Shown in pieces: positions 1-6,878 of a stretch of 64,000 nt of DNA. Every line of letters begins with the position of its first letter. The stretch's first letter is position 1. A program made the translations under genes and the position numbers. The notes under the pieces were generated by a model. The model did no database searches. It was not told the DNA's origin and saw only the letters and a list, made by a program, of their open reading frames with translations. This DNA is from Allosphingosinicella deserti (GTDB lineage Bacteria; Pseudomonadota; Alphaproteobacteria; Sphingomonadales; Sphingomonadaceae), in contig NZ_PXYI01000002.1 of the NCBI RefSeq assembly GCF_003012735.1, positions 62,001 to 126,000 on the forward strand. Reading direction: 5' to 3'.

Positions 1-225
1 AAGATCGCCGTCGTCTCCGCGCCCGAGGCCGTCCAGCGGACCCGAGTCCTGGCCCGCCCGGGGATGACCGCAGACAAGTTCGCGCGAATCCTCGGCCGGC
101 AGATGCCCGATTCCGAGAAACGGGCTCGCGCCGATTTCGTCATCGATACAGGCGGTTCGCTCGAGCAGACTCGCGACTCCGTTCGGCGCATCGCGGCTTG
201 TCTCCGGGAGTCGCCCAAAGCATAA
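1..225 (+). CDS. coaE: Dephospho-CoA kinase, C-terminal part (5' end outside window)
   Basis: The frame is open from base 1 to a TAA at 223-225 and gives the last 74 residues of a protein. The segment APEAVQRTRVLAR, followed by ILGRQMPDSEKRARADFVI and then a D-x-GG turn, matches the lid and C-terminal helices of dephospho-CoA kinase, which phosphorylates the 3'-OH of dephospho-CoA in the last step of CoA synthesis. The Walker A loop lies upstream of the window. dnaQ follows 8 bases later, the usual alphaproteobacterial neighbour, which supports the call. Confidence 0.85.
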   Translation, partial: KIAVVSAPEAVQRTRVLARPGMTADKFARILGRQMPDSEKRARADFVIDTGGSLEQTRDSVRRIAACLRESPKA

Positions 226-233
226 GCCGGGAC

Positions 234-947
234 ATGCGCGAGATCGTCTTCGACACGGAAACCACCGGCCTCAACCCGCTGACCGGAGACCGGATGGTCG
301 AGATCGGTTGCGTCGAATTGTTCAATCGAGTTGAAACCGGGCGCACCTTCCACGCCTATTTCAACCCGCAGCGGTCGATGCCCGCCGGCGCCGAAGCGGT
401 GCACGGCCTTTCGGAAGCCTTTCTGTCCGACAAGCCCTGCTTCCACGAACTCGTCGACGACCTCATCGACTTCCTCGGCGATTGCCCGCTGGTCGCCCAC
501 AATGCGAGCTTCGATTTCGGGTTCCTCAACCACGAGCTCAGCACCTGCGGCCGGCCGCTCATCTGCATGACGCGGATGGTCGACACGCTGGTTCTCGCGC
601 GCACACGCCACCCGGGTGCCAAGCACAGTCTCGACGCATTGTGCACACGCTACGGCGTGGATCGCAGTCTGCGTATCAAGCACGGCGCGCTGATCGACGC
701 CCAGCTTCTGGCGCAATGCTATGTCGAACTGACCGGGGGACGGCAGATCGGACTGTCGCTCGCCGACACGATCATCATCGAAGAGAAGGATTCGCGTCCG
801 AGCGAGGCACTTGTCGGGGAACGGATCGTTGTTCAGGTGCGGCCACCCCGGCCTCATGCCCCCACAGAGGAAGAGCTTGCAGCACATTCCGCATTCCTGG
901 CCACCATTTCCGATCCCATCTGGGCTCGACTGGATGGCCGCGGTTGA
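234..947 (+). CDS. dnaQ: DNA polymerase III epsilon subunit (3'-5' proofreading exonuclease)
   Basis: This 237-residue DEDDh exonuclease is the proofreading subunit of the replicative polymerase. All catalytic motifs are visible: DTETTG at residues 7-12 (Exo I), HNASFD at 89-94 (Exo II), and the Exo III histidine H150 and aspartate D155 in KHGALID. The C-terminal tail after residue 180 would bind the alpha subunit. The ATG at 234 is chosen because it puts the Exo I motif at the usual distance from the N terminus; an upstream in-frame ATG at 198 would overlap coaE. It sits directly behind coaE, as in many alphaproteobacteria. Confidence 0.93.
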   Translation: MREIVFDTETTGLNPLTGDRMVEIGCVELFNRVETGRTFHAYFNPQRSMPAGAEAVHGLSEAFLSDKPCFHELVDDLIDFLGDCPLVAHNASFDFGFLNHELSTCGRPLICMTRMVDTLVLARTRHPGAKHSLDALCTRYGVDRSLRIKHGALIDAQLLAQCYVELTGGRQIGLSLADTIIIEEKDSRPSEALVGERIVVQVRPPRPHAPTEEELAAHSAFLATISDPIWARLDGRG

Positions 948-1001
948 CGCCAGCCGGGCACGAGGCCTAATCCGCCGCCAATTCCTCTGGTGGAGTGAAG
1001 A

Positions 1002-1583
1002 ATGGACATTCGGGTCTCTGGCCATCAGGTCGACACGGGCGAGGCGCTTCGGAGCCGCGTCGAAGACCGGCTCAACGCGATCGCCGACAAATATTTCTCG
1101 CGCGCCATTTCGGCGCAGGTGACGTTCGGCAAGGGGCCGCACGACCACGGTTTCACCTGCGAGATCGTCTCCTACGTGCCGGCCGGCGTGGTGCTGAAAG
1201 CCAGCGACCGTGCTGCCGATGCGCACGCCGCCTTCGATGCGGCGGCGGACAAGGTGGAAAAGCAGCTTCGCCGCTATACGCGCCGGCTCAAGGATCGCCA
1301 GGCGCCGAGTCCGGCCCAGGCCCTGGAGGACCTCTCCAATGCCGAGTATCGCGTCTTCTCGGCCGCCGATGGCCAAGACGACGAGGATGTCGGCGAGCAT
1401 CCGCTGATCGTAGCGGAAACGCGGGTCGATATTCCCGATGCAAGCGTGTCCGATGCGGTGATGATGCTCGATCTTCGCAACACCAATGCGCTGATGTTCC
1501 GCAACAGTGGCACGGGAAGCTTCAACATGGTCTATCGCCGCGAAGACGGGACGATCGGCTGGGTGGAGCCGAAGGCGCAATGA
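1002..1583 (+). CDS. hpf: Ribosome hibernation promoting factor, long form
   Basis: The 193-residue protein has an N-terminal S30AE fold (residues 1 to about 100, beginning MDIRVSGHQVDTGEALR), a variable linker near 115-130, and a C-terminal domain (about 133-190, with the block DAVMMLDLRNTNALMFRN). That two-domain architecture defines long-type HPF, which dimerises 70S ribosomes into inactive 100S particles in stationary phase. GTGAAGA precedes the ATG. It is followed 78 bases later by ptsN, a pairing common in proteobacterial rpoN regions. Confidence 0.93.
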   Translation: MDIRVSGHQVDTGEALRSRVEDRLNAIADKYFSRAISAQVTFGKGPHDHGFTCEIVSYVPAGVVLKASDRAADAHAAFDAAADKVEKQLRRYTRRLKDRQAPSPAQALEDLSNAEYRVFSAADGQDDEDVGEHPLIVAETRVDIPDASVSDAVMMLDLRNTNALMFRNSGTGSFNMVYRREDGTIGWVEPKAQ

Positions 1584-1661
1584 GCCGAAGGGCGTGCACG
1601 CGCATTACCGACTTTTCCTGACACGGGGGCTGGGGGCAGTCCCCCAGCAACCGGTGCCTCG

Positions 1662-2129
1662 ATGAGCGATTTGTCTCACATGCTGACGGTGGACGGCATC
1701 GATGCCGGCCTCACCGCCTCGAACAAGAAAGCGCTTTTCCAGCAGCTCGGCACGGCGGCCAGCCGCCTCACCGGGATCTCGGCGCGCGACATCGTCAGCG
1801 CGCTGAGTGAGCGCGAGAAGCTCGGATCCACCGGCTTTGGCGGCGGGATCGCAATCCCGCACGGCAAGATCGAGGGCCTGGAGCGGGTCTTCGGCTATTT
1901 TGCTCGATTGACCGCGCCGATCGATTTCCAGTCCGTCGACACGCTTCCGGTCGACTTGGTCTTCCTGATCCTGTCGCCGCCGGATTCGGGTGCGGATCAT
2001 CTCAAGGCGCTTGCCAGCGTCAGCCGCACCTTGCGCGACAAATCGACCCTGGCCAAGCTTCGGGGCGCGCGTTCCCGGGACGCGATCTTCGCCCTGCTCG
2101 CCGGCGTCGAGAGCCTCCATGCCGCCTGA
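1662..2129 (+). CDS. ptsN: Nitrogen-PTS enzyme IIA-like regulatory protein
   Basis: The 155-residue protein is a PTS EIIA type-2 domain. The phosphorylatable histidine is H67 in the motif IAIPHGKIEGL, and the segment EREKLGSTGFGGG just before it is characteristic of EIIA-Ntr. The family takes phosphate from the NPr/EI-Ntr relay and regulates partners such as potassium transport and stress kinases; it does not transport sugar. The last 11 bases overlap the start of the next gene, suggesting coupled translation. Confidence 0.92.
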   Translation: MSDLSHMLTVDGIDAGLTASNKKALFQQLGTAASRLTGISARDIVSALSEREKLGSTGFGGGIAIPHGKIEGLERVFGYFARLTAPIDFQSVDTLPVDLVFLILSPPDSGADHLKALASVSRTLRDKSTLAKLRGARSRDAIFALLAGVESLHAA

Positions 2130-2604
2130 TGCCGTCGTCCGCCCGGCTGCGGTTGCCGGGGCGGACGCGCATTATCGAGCGCTGGAATCCCTCTACCGTC
2201 ACGCGCCGATCAACCGCTTCTTCGAATCGGAGCTCGAGATCGTCGAGGAGGGCTTCGCCCGGATCCGCTTCGACGTCCGCGAAGAAGTGTTCCATGCGGC
2301 CGGTGCCGCCCACGGCACCACCTATTTCAAGATGCTCGACGACGCCGCTTTCTATGCCTGCAACAGCCTCGTGACCGATCGCTTTCTGCTGACCACCGCC
2401 TTCAACCTGCTATTCACCCGCCCCCTTCGCTCGGGCCCGATCGTGGCCGAGGGTCGCTGGGCGAGCGGCCGCCGCCGGGTGATGGTGGGTGAGGCGAGGT
2501 TGATCGATGCCGAGGGAGAGGAAGCCGCCCGCGGCACCGGCACCTTCATGCGTTCGCACATCCCCCTGTCGACCCTGCCCGGTTACGCGACCACAGGACG
2601 ATGA
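2119..2604 (+). CDS. PaaI-family thioesterase (hotdog fold)
   Basis: The 161-residue protein carries a hotdog-fold thioesterase domain: FHAAGAAHGTTYFKMLDDAAFYA (residues about 60-82) is the substrate-helix region of the PaaI/YigI group, with the conserved H-G turn and downstream acidic residues. The likely role is hydrolysis of acyl- or aryl-CoA thioesters; the substrate cannot be read from sequence. The start at 2119 lies inside the end of ptsN (11-base overlap). The stop overlaps the next start (ATG at 2601), so ptsN, this gene and the DUF1491 gene look like one transcript. Confidence 0.8.
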   Translation: MPPDAVVRPAAVAGADAHYRALESLYRHAPINRFFESELEIVEEGFARIRFDVREEVFHAAGAAHGTTYFKMLDDAAFYACNSLVTDRFLLTTAFNLLFTRPLRSGPIVAEGRWASGRRRVMVGEARLIDAEGEEAARGTGTFMRSHIPLSTLPGYATTGR

Positions 2605-2942
2605 CTCCCCGGATCGCGTCCAGTGTGCTGGTCGGGGCGTTGATCCGCAAAGCGGAAGCATCGGGCGGCTTCGCCGCGGTGCTCAGCAAGGGCGACACCG
2701 TATCGGGTGCGATCCTGGTCCTTCTCACCGAACGGGGTGCGATCCCGCACCTGCTGGAGCGCATATTGCAGGCTGACGGCTGTTACGCATGGCACTCGCC
2801 CAAGGCCGAAGGTTTCCAGAATATTGCAGAGGTTGCTCAATTCGTCGAACGACGAAGGCGGTTCGACCCGGATTTGTGGGTTTTGGAACTGGATATCGCA
2901 TCTGCCGAACGGTTCGCCGCCGATATGAACGCTTTCGATTGA
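2601..2942 (+). CDS. DUF1491 family protein
   Basis: The 113-residue protein begins MTPRIASSVLVGALIRKAE and contains GGFAAVLSKGD followed by a region ending with D-L-W-V-L-E-L-D, the pattern of DUF1491, a small uncharacterised family largely confined to alphaproteobacteria. There is no signal peptide or membrane segment, so it is probably cytoplasmic. It overlaps the preceding thioesterase by four bases. No function can be assigned. Confidence 0.75.
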   Translation: MTPRIASSVLVGALIRKAEASGGFAAVLSKGDTVSGAILVLLTERGAIPHLLERILQADGCYAWHSPKAEGFQNIAEVAQFVERRRRFDPDLWVLELDIASAERFAADMNAFD

Positions 2943-3117
2943 CCGCTCAGCGCCAAGCCGCCTAGGGCCGCCCGGTTCTATCGCGAGGAGCGGGGGCCGG
3001 CCACACCCGGGGTAAGGGAGGGAGCCGGTCACGCGAGACGGATGGTAGCCCCTGGGTGCAATCGTTCTTGCCGCACCCCGCGTTCGGGCGGAGCCAGCCG
3101 CATTGATCTGAGAGCAG

Positions 3118-3780
3118 ATGAGTCGTTTCGTTCGTGCCGCGGGCTTTGCCGCGGCCATGGCTGTTGCCGCATTTGGTACCCTCTATGCCGGCCCCTCCCG
3201 CGCCTGGGAGTTCAATGCCCCGCCGGCGATCACCGCACAGATGATCATCCCGGCCGTTCCGGACCACGAGAACGGCCTGGACAAGCAGAACGGCGCGCCG
3301 GCCGAGCTGGTGCAAGATGCTTCTCCTCCTGTCACCCTCGGAACACCGAGCGCGGCGGAACCACAGCTCAGCCTTGCCGAGCTGGTCGGCGATTACGCCA
3401 CCTCGCGCACGTCCGACAGCGAGCATGAATGCCTCGCCAACGCCGTCTATTTCGAAGCGAAGGGCGAGCCGCTCCAGGGTCAGCTCAGCGTCGCCGAGGT
3501 CGTCGTGAACCGCAGCCGCTCAGGGCGCTTCCCGGCGAGCGTGTGCGGCGTCGTCAAGCAACGCGGCCAATTCTCGTTCGTCCGCGGCGGTCGCCTTCCT
3601 TCTCCCCCGCGCGCGACAGCGGCTTGGCAGAAGGCGGTCGCGATCGCGCACATCGCCATGCGCGATCTTGCCGACGCGAGGACCCCTAAGGCGCTGTTCT
3701 TCCACGCCAAGCGCGTGAATCCCTCCTGGCGCGGCCTCCGCAAGGTCGGCGCGGTCGGCAACCACATCTTCTATCGCTGA
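3118..3780 (+). CDS. SleB-like cell wall hydrolase, secreted
   Basis: The 220-residue protein has a signal peptide (residues 1 to about 29, cleavage after PSRA), a low-complexity linker to about residue 95, and a Hydrolase_2/SleB-type domain from about 103 to the end. The motif YFEAKGE at 111-117 supplies the catalytic glutamate of this lytic transglycosylase-like fold, and VVVNR plus C-terminal NHIFYR complete it. It probably remodels peptidoglycan in the periplasm; spore germination is irrelevant here. It stands alone, 175 bases after the DUF1491 gene. Confidence 0.85.
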   Translation: MSRFVRAAGFAAAMAVAAFGTLYAGPSRAWEFNAPPAITAQMIIPAVPDHENGLDKQNGAPAELVQDASPPVTLGTPSAAEPQLSLAELVGDYATSRTSDSEHECLANAVYFEAKGEPLQGQLSVAEVVVNRSRSGRFPASVCGVVKQRGQFSFVRGGRLPSPPRATAAWQKAVAIAHIAMRDLADARTPKALFFHAKRVNPSWRGLRKVGAVGNHIFYR

Positions 3781-3810
3781 ACGCCTCCTCGTCGTCACGG
3801 ACTCGCATTC

Positions 3811-3825
3811 GTTCTCGTTTCATTC
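3811..3825 (+). promoter_or_regulatory. Candidate LexA (SOS) box upstream of mmcB
   Basis: GTTC-N7-ATTC lies 12 bases before the mmcB start. The alphaproteobacterial SOS box is GTTC-N7-GTTC, so seven of eight defined bases match. In Caulobacter, mmcB is known as a LexA-regulated gene, which makes the placement meaningful. One mismatch and direct T-rich context leave some doubt. Confidence 0.5.
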
Positions 3826-3837
3826 TACTGTCGGGAG

Positions 3838-4374
3838 ATGGCCGCGAGTCCCCGCCCCGATCCCTGTTTCCAGGATGCCCCGCTCGCCGCGCAGGACGTG
3901 GCGCGCGGGGTGACGCGCTTGTTCTTCAATCAGGACAGCTTCGCCTTGTGCGAGGTCCCTCTCCCCAATGGTCGTCGCGCCGACATGATGGCACTCGATT
4001 CAGGAGGATTGATCACGATCGTCGAGATCAAAGTCTCGCGCGCGGACCTGATGGGCGACGGCAAATGGCCGGATTATCTGGACTATTGCGACCGCTTCTT
4101 CTGGGCGGTGCCGGCCGGTTTCGATCTGTCGCCGTTCGAGACGGAGGGCTTTCGGCCGGAGCTATGCGGCCTCATCGTCGCCGATCGCTATGATGCTGCG
4201 GTGTTGCGGGGCGCTGCGCTGCGCAAGCTCGCACCGGCGCGGCGCAAGGCGGAAACGCTAAGGTTCGCGCGGCGGGCGGCACGCCGGCTGGTCGGGGATC
4301 TCGATCCTGCGCTGGCCGGCCTCACCGGCCCGCTGGACACGACGCCGCTCCTCCCGAGCCGGCATCGAGACTGA
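3838..4374 (+). CDS. mmcB: MmcB family DNA repair protein (predicted nuclease)
   Basis: The 178-residue protein has a PD-(D/E)xK-type nuclease signature: D49 in RRADMMAL and E63-I-K65 in VEIKVSRADL, followed by WPDYLDYCDRFFWAVP, a block typical of the MmcB (DUF2886-like) family. The Caulobacter member contributes to mitomycin C resistance and is SOS-induced. The candidate LexA box immediately upstream agrees with this. The ATG at 3838 follows a GGGAG ribosome site. It is monocistronic and convergent with the ankyrin gene. Confidence 0.85.
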   Translation: MAASPRPDPCFQDAPLAAQDVARGVTRLFFNQDSFALCEVPLPNGRRADMMALDSGGLITIVEIKVSRADLMGDGKWPDYLDYCDRFFWAVPAGFDLSPFETEGFRPELCGLIVADRYDAAVLRGAALRKLAPARRKAETLRFARRAARRLVGDLDPALAGLTGPLDTTPLLPSRHRD

Positions 4375-4440
4375 TAGGAGCTGCTGCCGTTCACGGGTGC
4401 CGCACGGAGCAGCCTCACAGTTGGGCTGTGCGCCGCAGCC

Positions 4441-5037
4441 TCAGAGCTTGGGACCGGCGACAGCCTTCGGTTTCGCCACCGGCGTTTCGAGCAGCTTGAG
4501 CACCGGAGCGGCGCGGACGTCCTGCTTGGCGTAATCGAAGGCGGAGAGCCCGGCGACACTGTCGGTCTTCTTCGGGTCGGCACCCGCGGCGAGCAACAGC
4601 CGGACCATCTGGATGTCCCGGCGCTGGACAGCCAGGATGAGCGGAGTCTCGCCGCGCGAATTGGCAAGATCGACGCTGGCGCGGCGCGCGAGCAGCAGTT
4701 GCGCGCCTTCGGCCCAGCCGAGCTCTGCGGCAATCGCAAGCGCGGTATTGCCTTGCGCATTGACCAGATCCGGTCGAGCGCCCTTCTGAAGCAGGAAGTT
4801 CAGCCAGGGAAGATCGCGGCCGCGCGCGACGATGTGGACGGCACCGTCGCCGGATCCGCGTTCCTTGCTGTTGATGACGATGCTGCCGGGCTGCGAGATA
4901 ACCCCGCTGACCTTGTCAATGTCGCGGTCCTTCACCGCCTTCAGAAAAGTGTAGCCGTCGGAATAATTCTGCGCCGCCAGCGGCGCCGCGAACAGGATCG
5001 CAATTGCCGCGATCGCCCGGCCGAAAGTCTTGCCCAC
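4441..5037 (-). CDS. Exported ankyrin repeat protein
   Basis: The 198-residue protein begins with a signal peptide (residues 1-22, ending PLAAQ). Ankyrin repeats follow between about 60 and 180; clear repeat starts are GDGAVHIVARG, QGNTALAIAAELG, RGETPLILAVQRRD and GLSAFDYAKQD. The tail is rich in lysine, proline and alanine. Ankyrin repeats bind proteins; the partner is unknown. A periplasmic location is inferred from the signal peptide. The start is divergent from the Sco gene with a short shared promoter region. Confidence 0.85.
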   Translation of the reverse strand: MGKTFGRAIAAIAILFAAPLAAQNYSDGYTFLKAVKDRDIDKVSGVISQPGSIVINSKERGSGDGAVHIVARGRDLPWLNFLLQKGARPDLVNAQGNTALAIAAELGWAEGAQLLLARRASVDLANSRGETPLILAVQRRDIQMVRLLLAAGADPKKTDSVAGLSAFDYAKQDVRAAPVLKLLETPVAKPKAVAGPKL

Positions 5038-5099
5038 TCTTCTTCCCCGTCACTCTCGACTTGATCGCGGGCCTATACCAAAGCAAGGCTGCCTGCGCC

Positions 5100-5699
5100 A
5101 TGAACGAAACCGCCAAGCCCCGCATTTTCCTGCTGCTTTCGCTGTTCCTCGGCCTGCTCGCCGCAGGCTGCGGCCAGGCGCCGCCGCAGGATCCGCCGCT
5201 CAAGGGCGCAGCGATCGGAGGTGCGTTCACGCTCATCGATCAGACTGGGCGGCAAGTGCGCGACCAGGACTTCGCGGGCAAATATCGCATCGTCTATTTC
5301 GGCTTCGCCCAGTGTCCGGACGTCTGCCCGACCGATATGGCCCAGATCGGCCAAGCGCTGCGCGGCCTGGAAAAGAGCGATCCGGCCCTCGCGGCGAAGA
5401 TCCAGCCGCTCTTCATCACCGTCGATCCCGAGCGCGATACGCCGGCGGTGCTCAAGGACTATGTCGCCGCGTTCCACCCGCGGCTCGTCGGACTGACCGG
5501 CACCCCGCAGCAGATTGCGGATGCAGCCAAACGCTACGCCGTTTATTATGCCAAGGAACCGACTCCCGACGGGAGCTACACGATGAACCACACGCGCATC
5601 CTGTTCCTGATGGGTCCCGACGGGACACCGATCGCCATGCTGCCGCACGAGGGCGGCGCCGATGCCATCGTGGCAGAGCTCAAACGCTGGGTGCGATGA
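5100..5699 (+). CDS. SCO1/SenC family copper chaperone lipoprotein
   Basis: The 199-residue lipoprotein has a lipobox LLAAGC with the lipidated cysteine at 24. The thioredoxin-like SCO domain carries the copper-binding CPDVC (C72, C76) and the third ligand H164 in NHTRILFL. SCO proteins deliver copper to the CuA site of cytochrome c oxidase or act as thiol reductases at the periplasmic face. The ATG at 5100 is chosen because it begins the signal sequence; the frame is open further upstream. The stop overlaps the next start in ATGA. Confidence 0.9.
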   Translation: MNETAKPRIFLLLSLFLGLLAAGCGQAPPQDPPLKGAAIGGAFTLIDQTGRQVRDQDFAGKYRIVYFGFAQCPDVCPTDMAQIGQALRGLEKSDPALAAKIQPLFITVDPERDTPAVLKDYVAAFHPRLVGLTGTPQQIADAAKRYAVYYAKEPTPDGSYTMNHTRILFLMGPDGTPIAMLPHEGGADAIVAELKRWVR

Positions 5700-6130
5700 C
5701 GGACGAGCCCTTCTGGGAAAGGCCGCTCGACCGGCTCAACCGCTCCGAATGGGAACAACTGTGCGACGGCTGCGGCAAATGCTGCCTCCACAAGCTCGAG
5801 GACGAGGAAACCGGCGAAGTCTTCCCGACCAACGTCGCCTGCAAATTGCTCGACCGGCGCAGCGGTCAGTGCAGCAATTACCGCGGCCGCCGCGCCTTCG
5901 TTCCCGATTGCATCCGCCTCAGCGCCGACATGGTGGGCGGCCTCGACTGGCTGCCGTCGACCTGTGCGTATCGGCTGCGCGACGAAGGCAAGCCACTGCC
6001 GCAATGGCATTATCTGATCTGCGGCGACCGGGAAGCGGTGCACAGCGCGGGCGCCTCGGTGCGCGGCTGGACGATCAGCGAGGACGATGCCGGCGAGCTC
6101 GAATACCACATTGTCGAACGGGAAATCTGA
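5696..6130 (+). CDS. YcgN family cysteine cluster protein
   Basis: The 144-residue protein belongs to the YcgN/UPF0260 family. Cysteines 23, 26, 29 and 30 (CDGCGKCC) with 49, 59 and 72 form the family's cluster, thought to bind metal or an Fe-S centre; no biochemical role is established. The start overlaps the Sco stop in ATGA at 5696, so translation is coupled. The small size and absence of a membrane segment suggest a soluble cytoplasmic protein. Confidence 0.87.
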   Translation: MTDEPFWERPLDRLNRSEWEQLCDGCGKCCLHKLEDEETGEVFPTNVACKLLDRRSGQCSNYRGRRAFVPDCIRLSADMVGGLDWLPSTCAYRLRDEGKPLPQWHYLICGDREAVHSAGASVRGWTISEDDAGELEYHIVEREI

Positions 6131-6878
6131 GCCGTTGCCGCCCCGCTTTGTCTTCGGAGCGTCAGCCGCCGGCGATCCGCACAACGATCTTACCTTCCGC
6201 GGCGGCAACACCGAGGCCGCGCTGAAGGTCACCGTATCGCCGCGGGCGCGGGTGATGCGGCTGCGCGTCGATCCTCGCACCGCGCAGGTGCTGCTGACGA
6301 TCCCCAAACGCGTTTCGCGCGCCAAGGCGCTGGCCTGGGCGAACGAGCATCGCCCGTGGATCGAAAAGCAGCTCGCCGCGATCGCTCCGGCGTCGCGGCT
6401 CGAACCGGGCGACAGCATCCCGCTTTACGATCGCCCCCATCCAATCGTCTGGGATAAGGAGCGGTCCAGGCTGGTGAGGCTCGAGGACGGCGCCATCGTC
6501 ACGGGGGGGCCGCGTGACACGGTCGAGCCGCGGATCGTCCGCTGGCTGCACCGTCACGCGCTCGACATCCTCAGCGCCGAGACGGCTGAATATGCCGTGA
6601 AGGCGGGCGTGGTCGTCACCAGGGTGGCGATCGGCGATCCGCGCAGCCGATGGGGAAGCTGCTCATCGAGCGGAGCGATCCGCTACAGTTGGCGGCTCAT
6701 CCTCGCGCCCGATTTCGTTCGCCGCGCCACCGTGGCGCACGAGGTCGCGCACCGCGTGCACATGAATCACGGTCCTCACTTCCACGCCTTGGTGGAGGAC
6801 CTGCTCGGCTGCGACCCCACCCCCGCCCGTTCATGGCTGCGGAGTCGGGGAGCGTCGCTCCACCGGATCGCCGGCTGA
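6087..6878 (+). CDS. YgjP-like/M48-type zinc metallopeptidase
   Basis: The protein of up to 263 residues has a YgjP-like domain (DUF45). The zinc motif is H218-E-V-A-H222 followed by HMNHGPHFH, which supplies the third ligand, and WGSCSSSGAIRYSWRL before it is the family's second hallmark. No signal peptide is apparent. The ATG at 6087 lies inside ycgN; a TTG at 6135, four bases after the ycgN stop, is an equally likely start giving 247 residues. The 3' end overlaps the convergent PBP1A gene by 48 bases. Confidence 0.82.
   Translation: MPASSNTTLSNGKSEPLPPRFVFGASAAGDPHNDLTFRGGNTEAALKVTVSPRARVMRLRVDPRTAQVLLTIPKRVSRAKALAWANEHRPWIEKQLAAIAPASRLEPGDSIPLYDRPHPIVWDKERSRLVRLEDGAIVTGGPRDTVEPRIVRWLHRHALDILSAETAEYAVKAGVVVTRVAIGDPRSRWGSCSSSGAIRYSWRLILAPDFVRRATVAHEVAHRVHMNHGPHFHALVEDLLGCDPTPARSWLRSRGASLHRIAG

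Noticed and set aside
4381-4440. Terminator between mmcB and the ankyrin gene
   Set aside because: Only a 5-bp stem (CACAG/CTGTG) without a T-run is visible.
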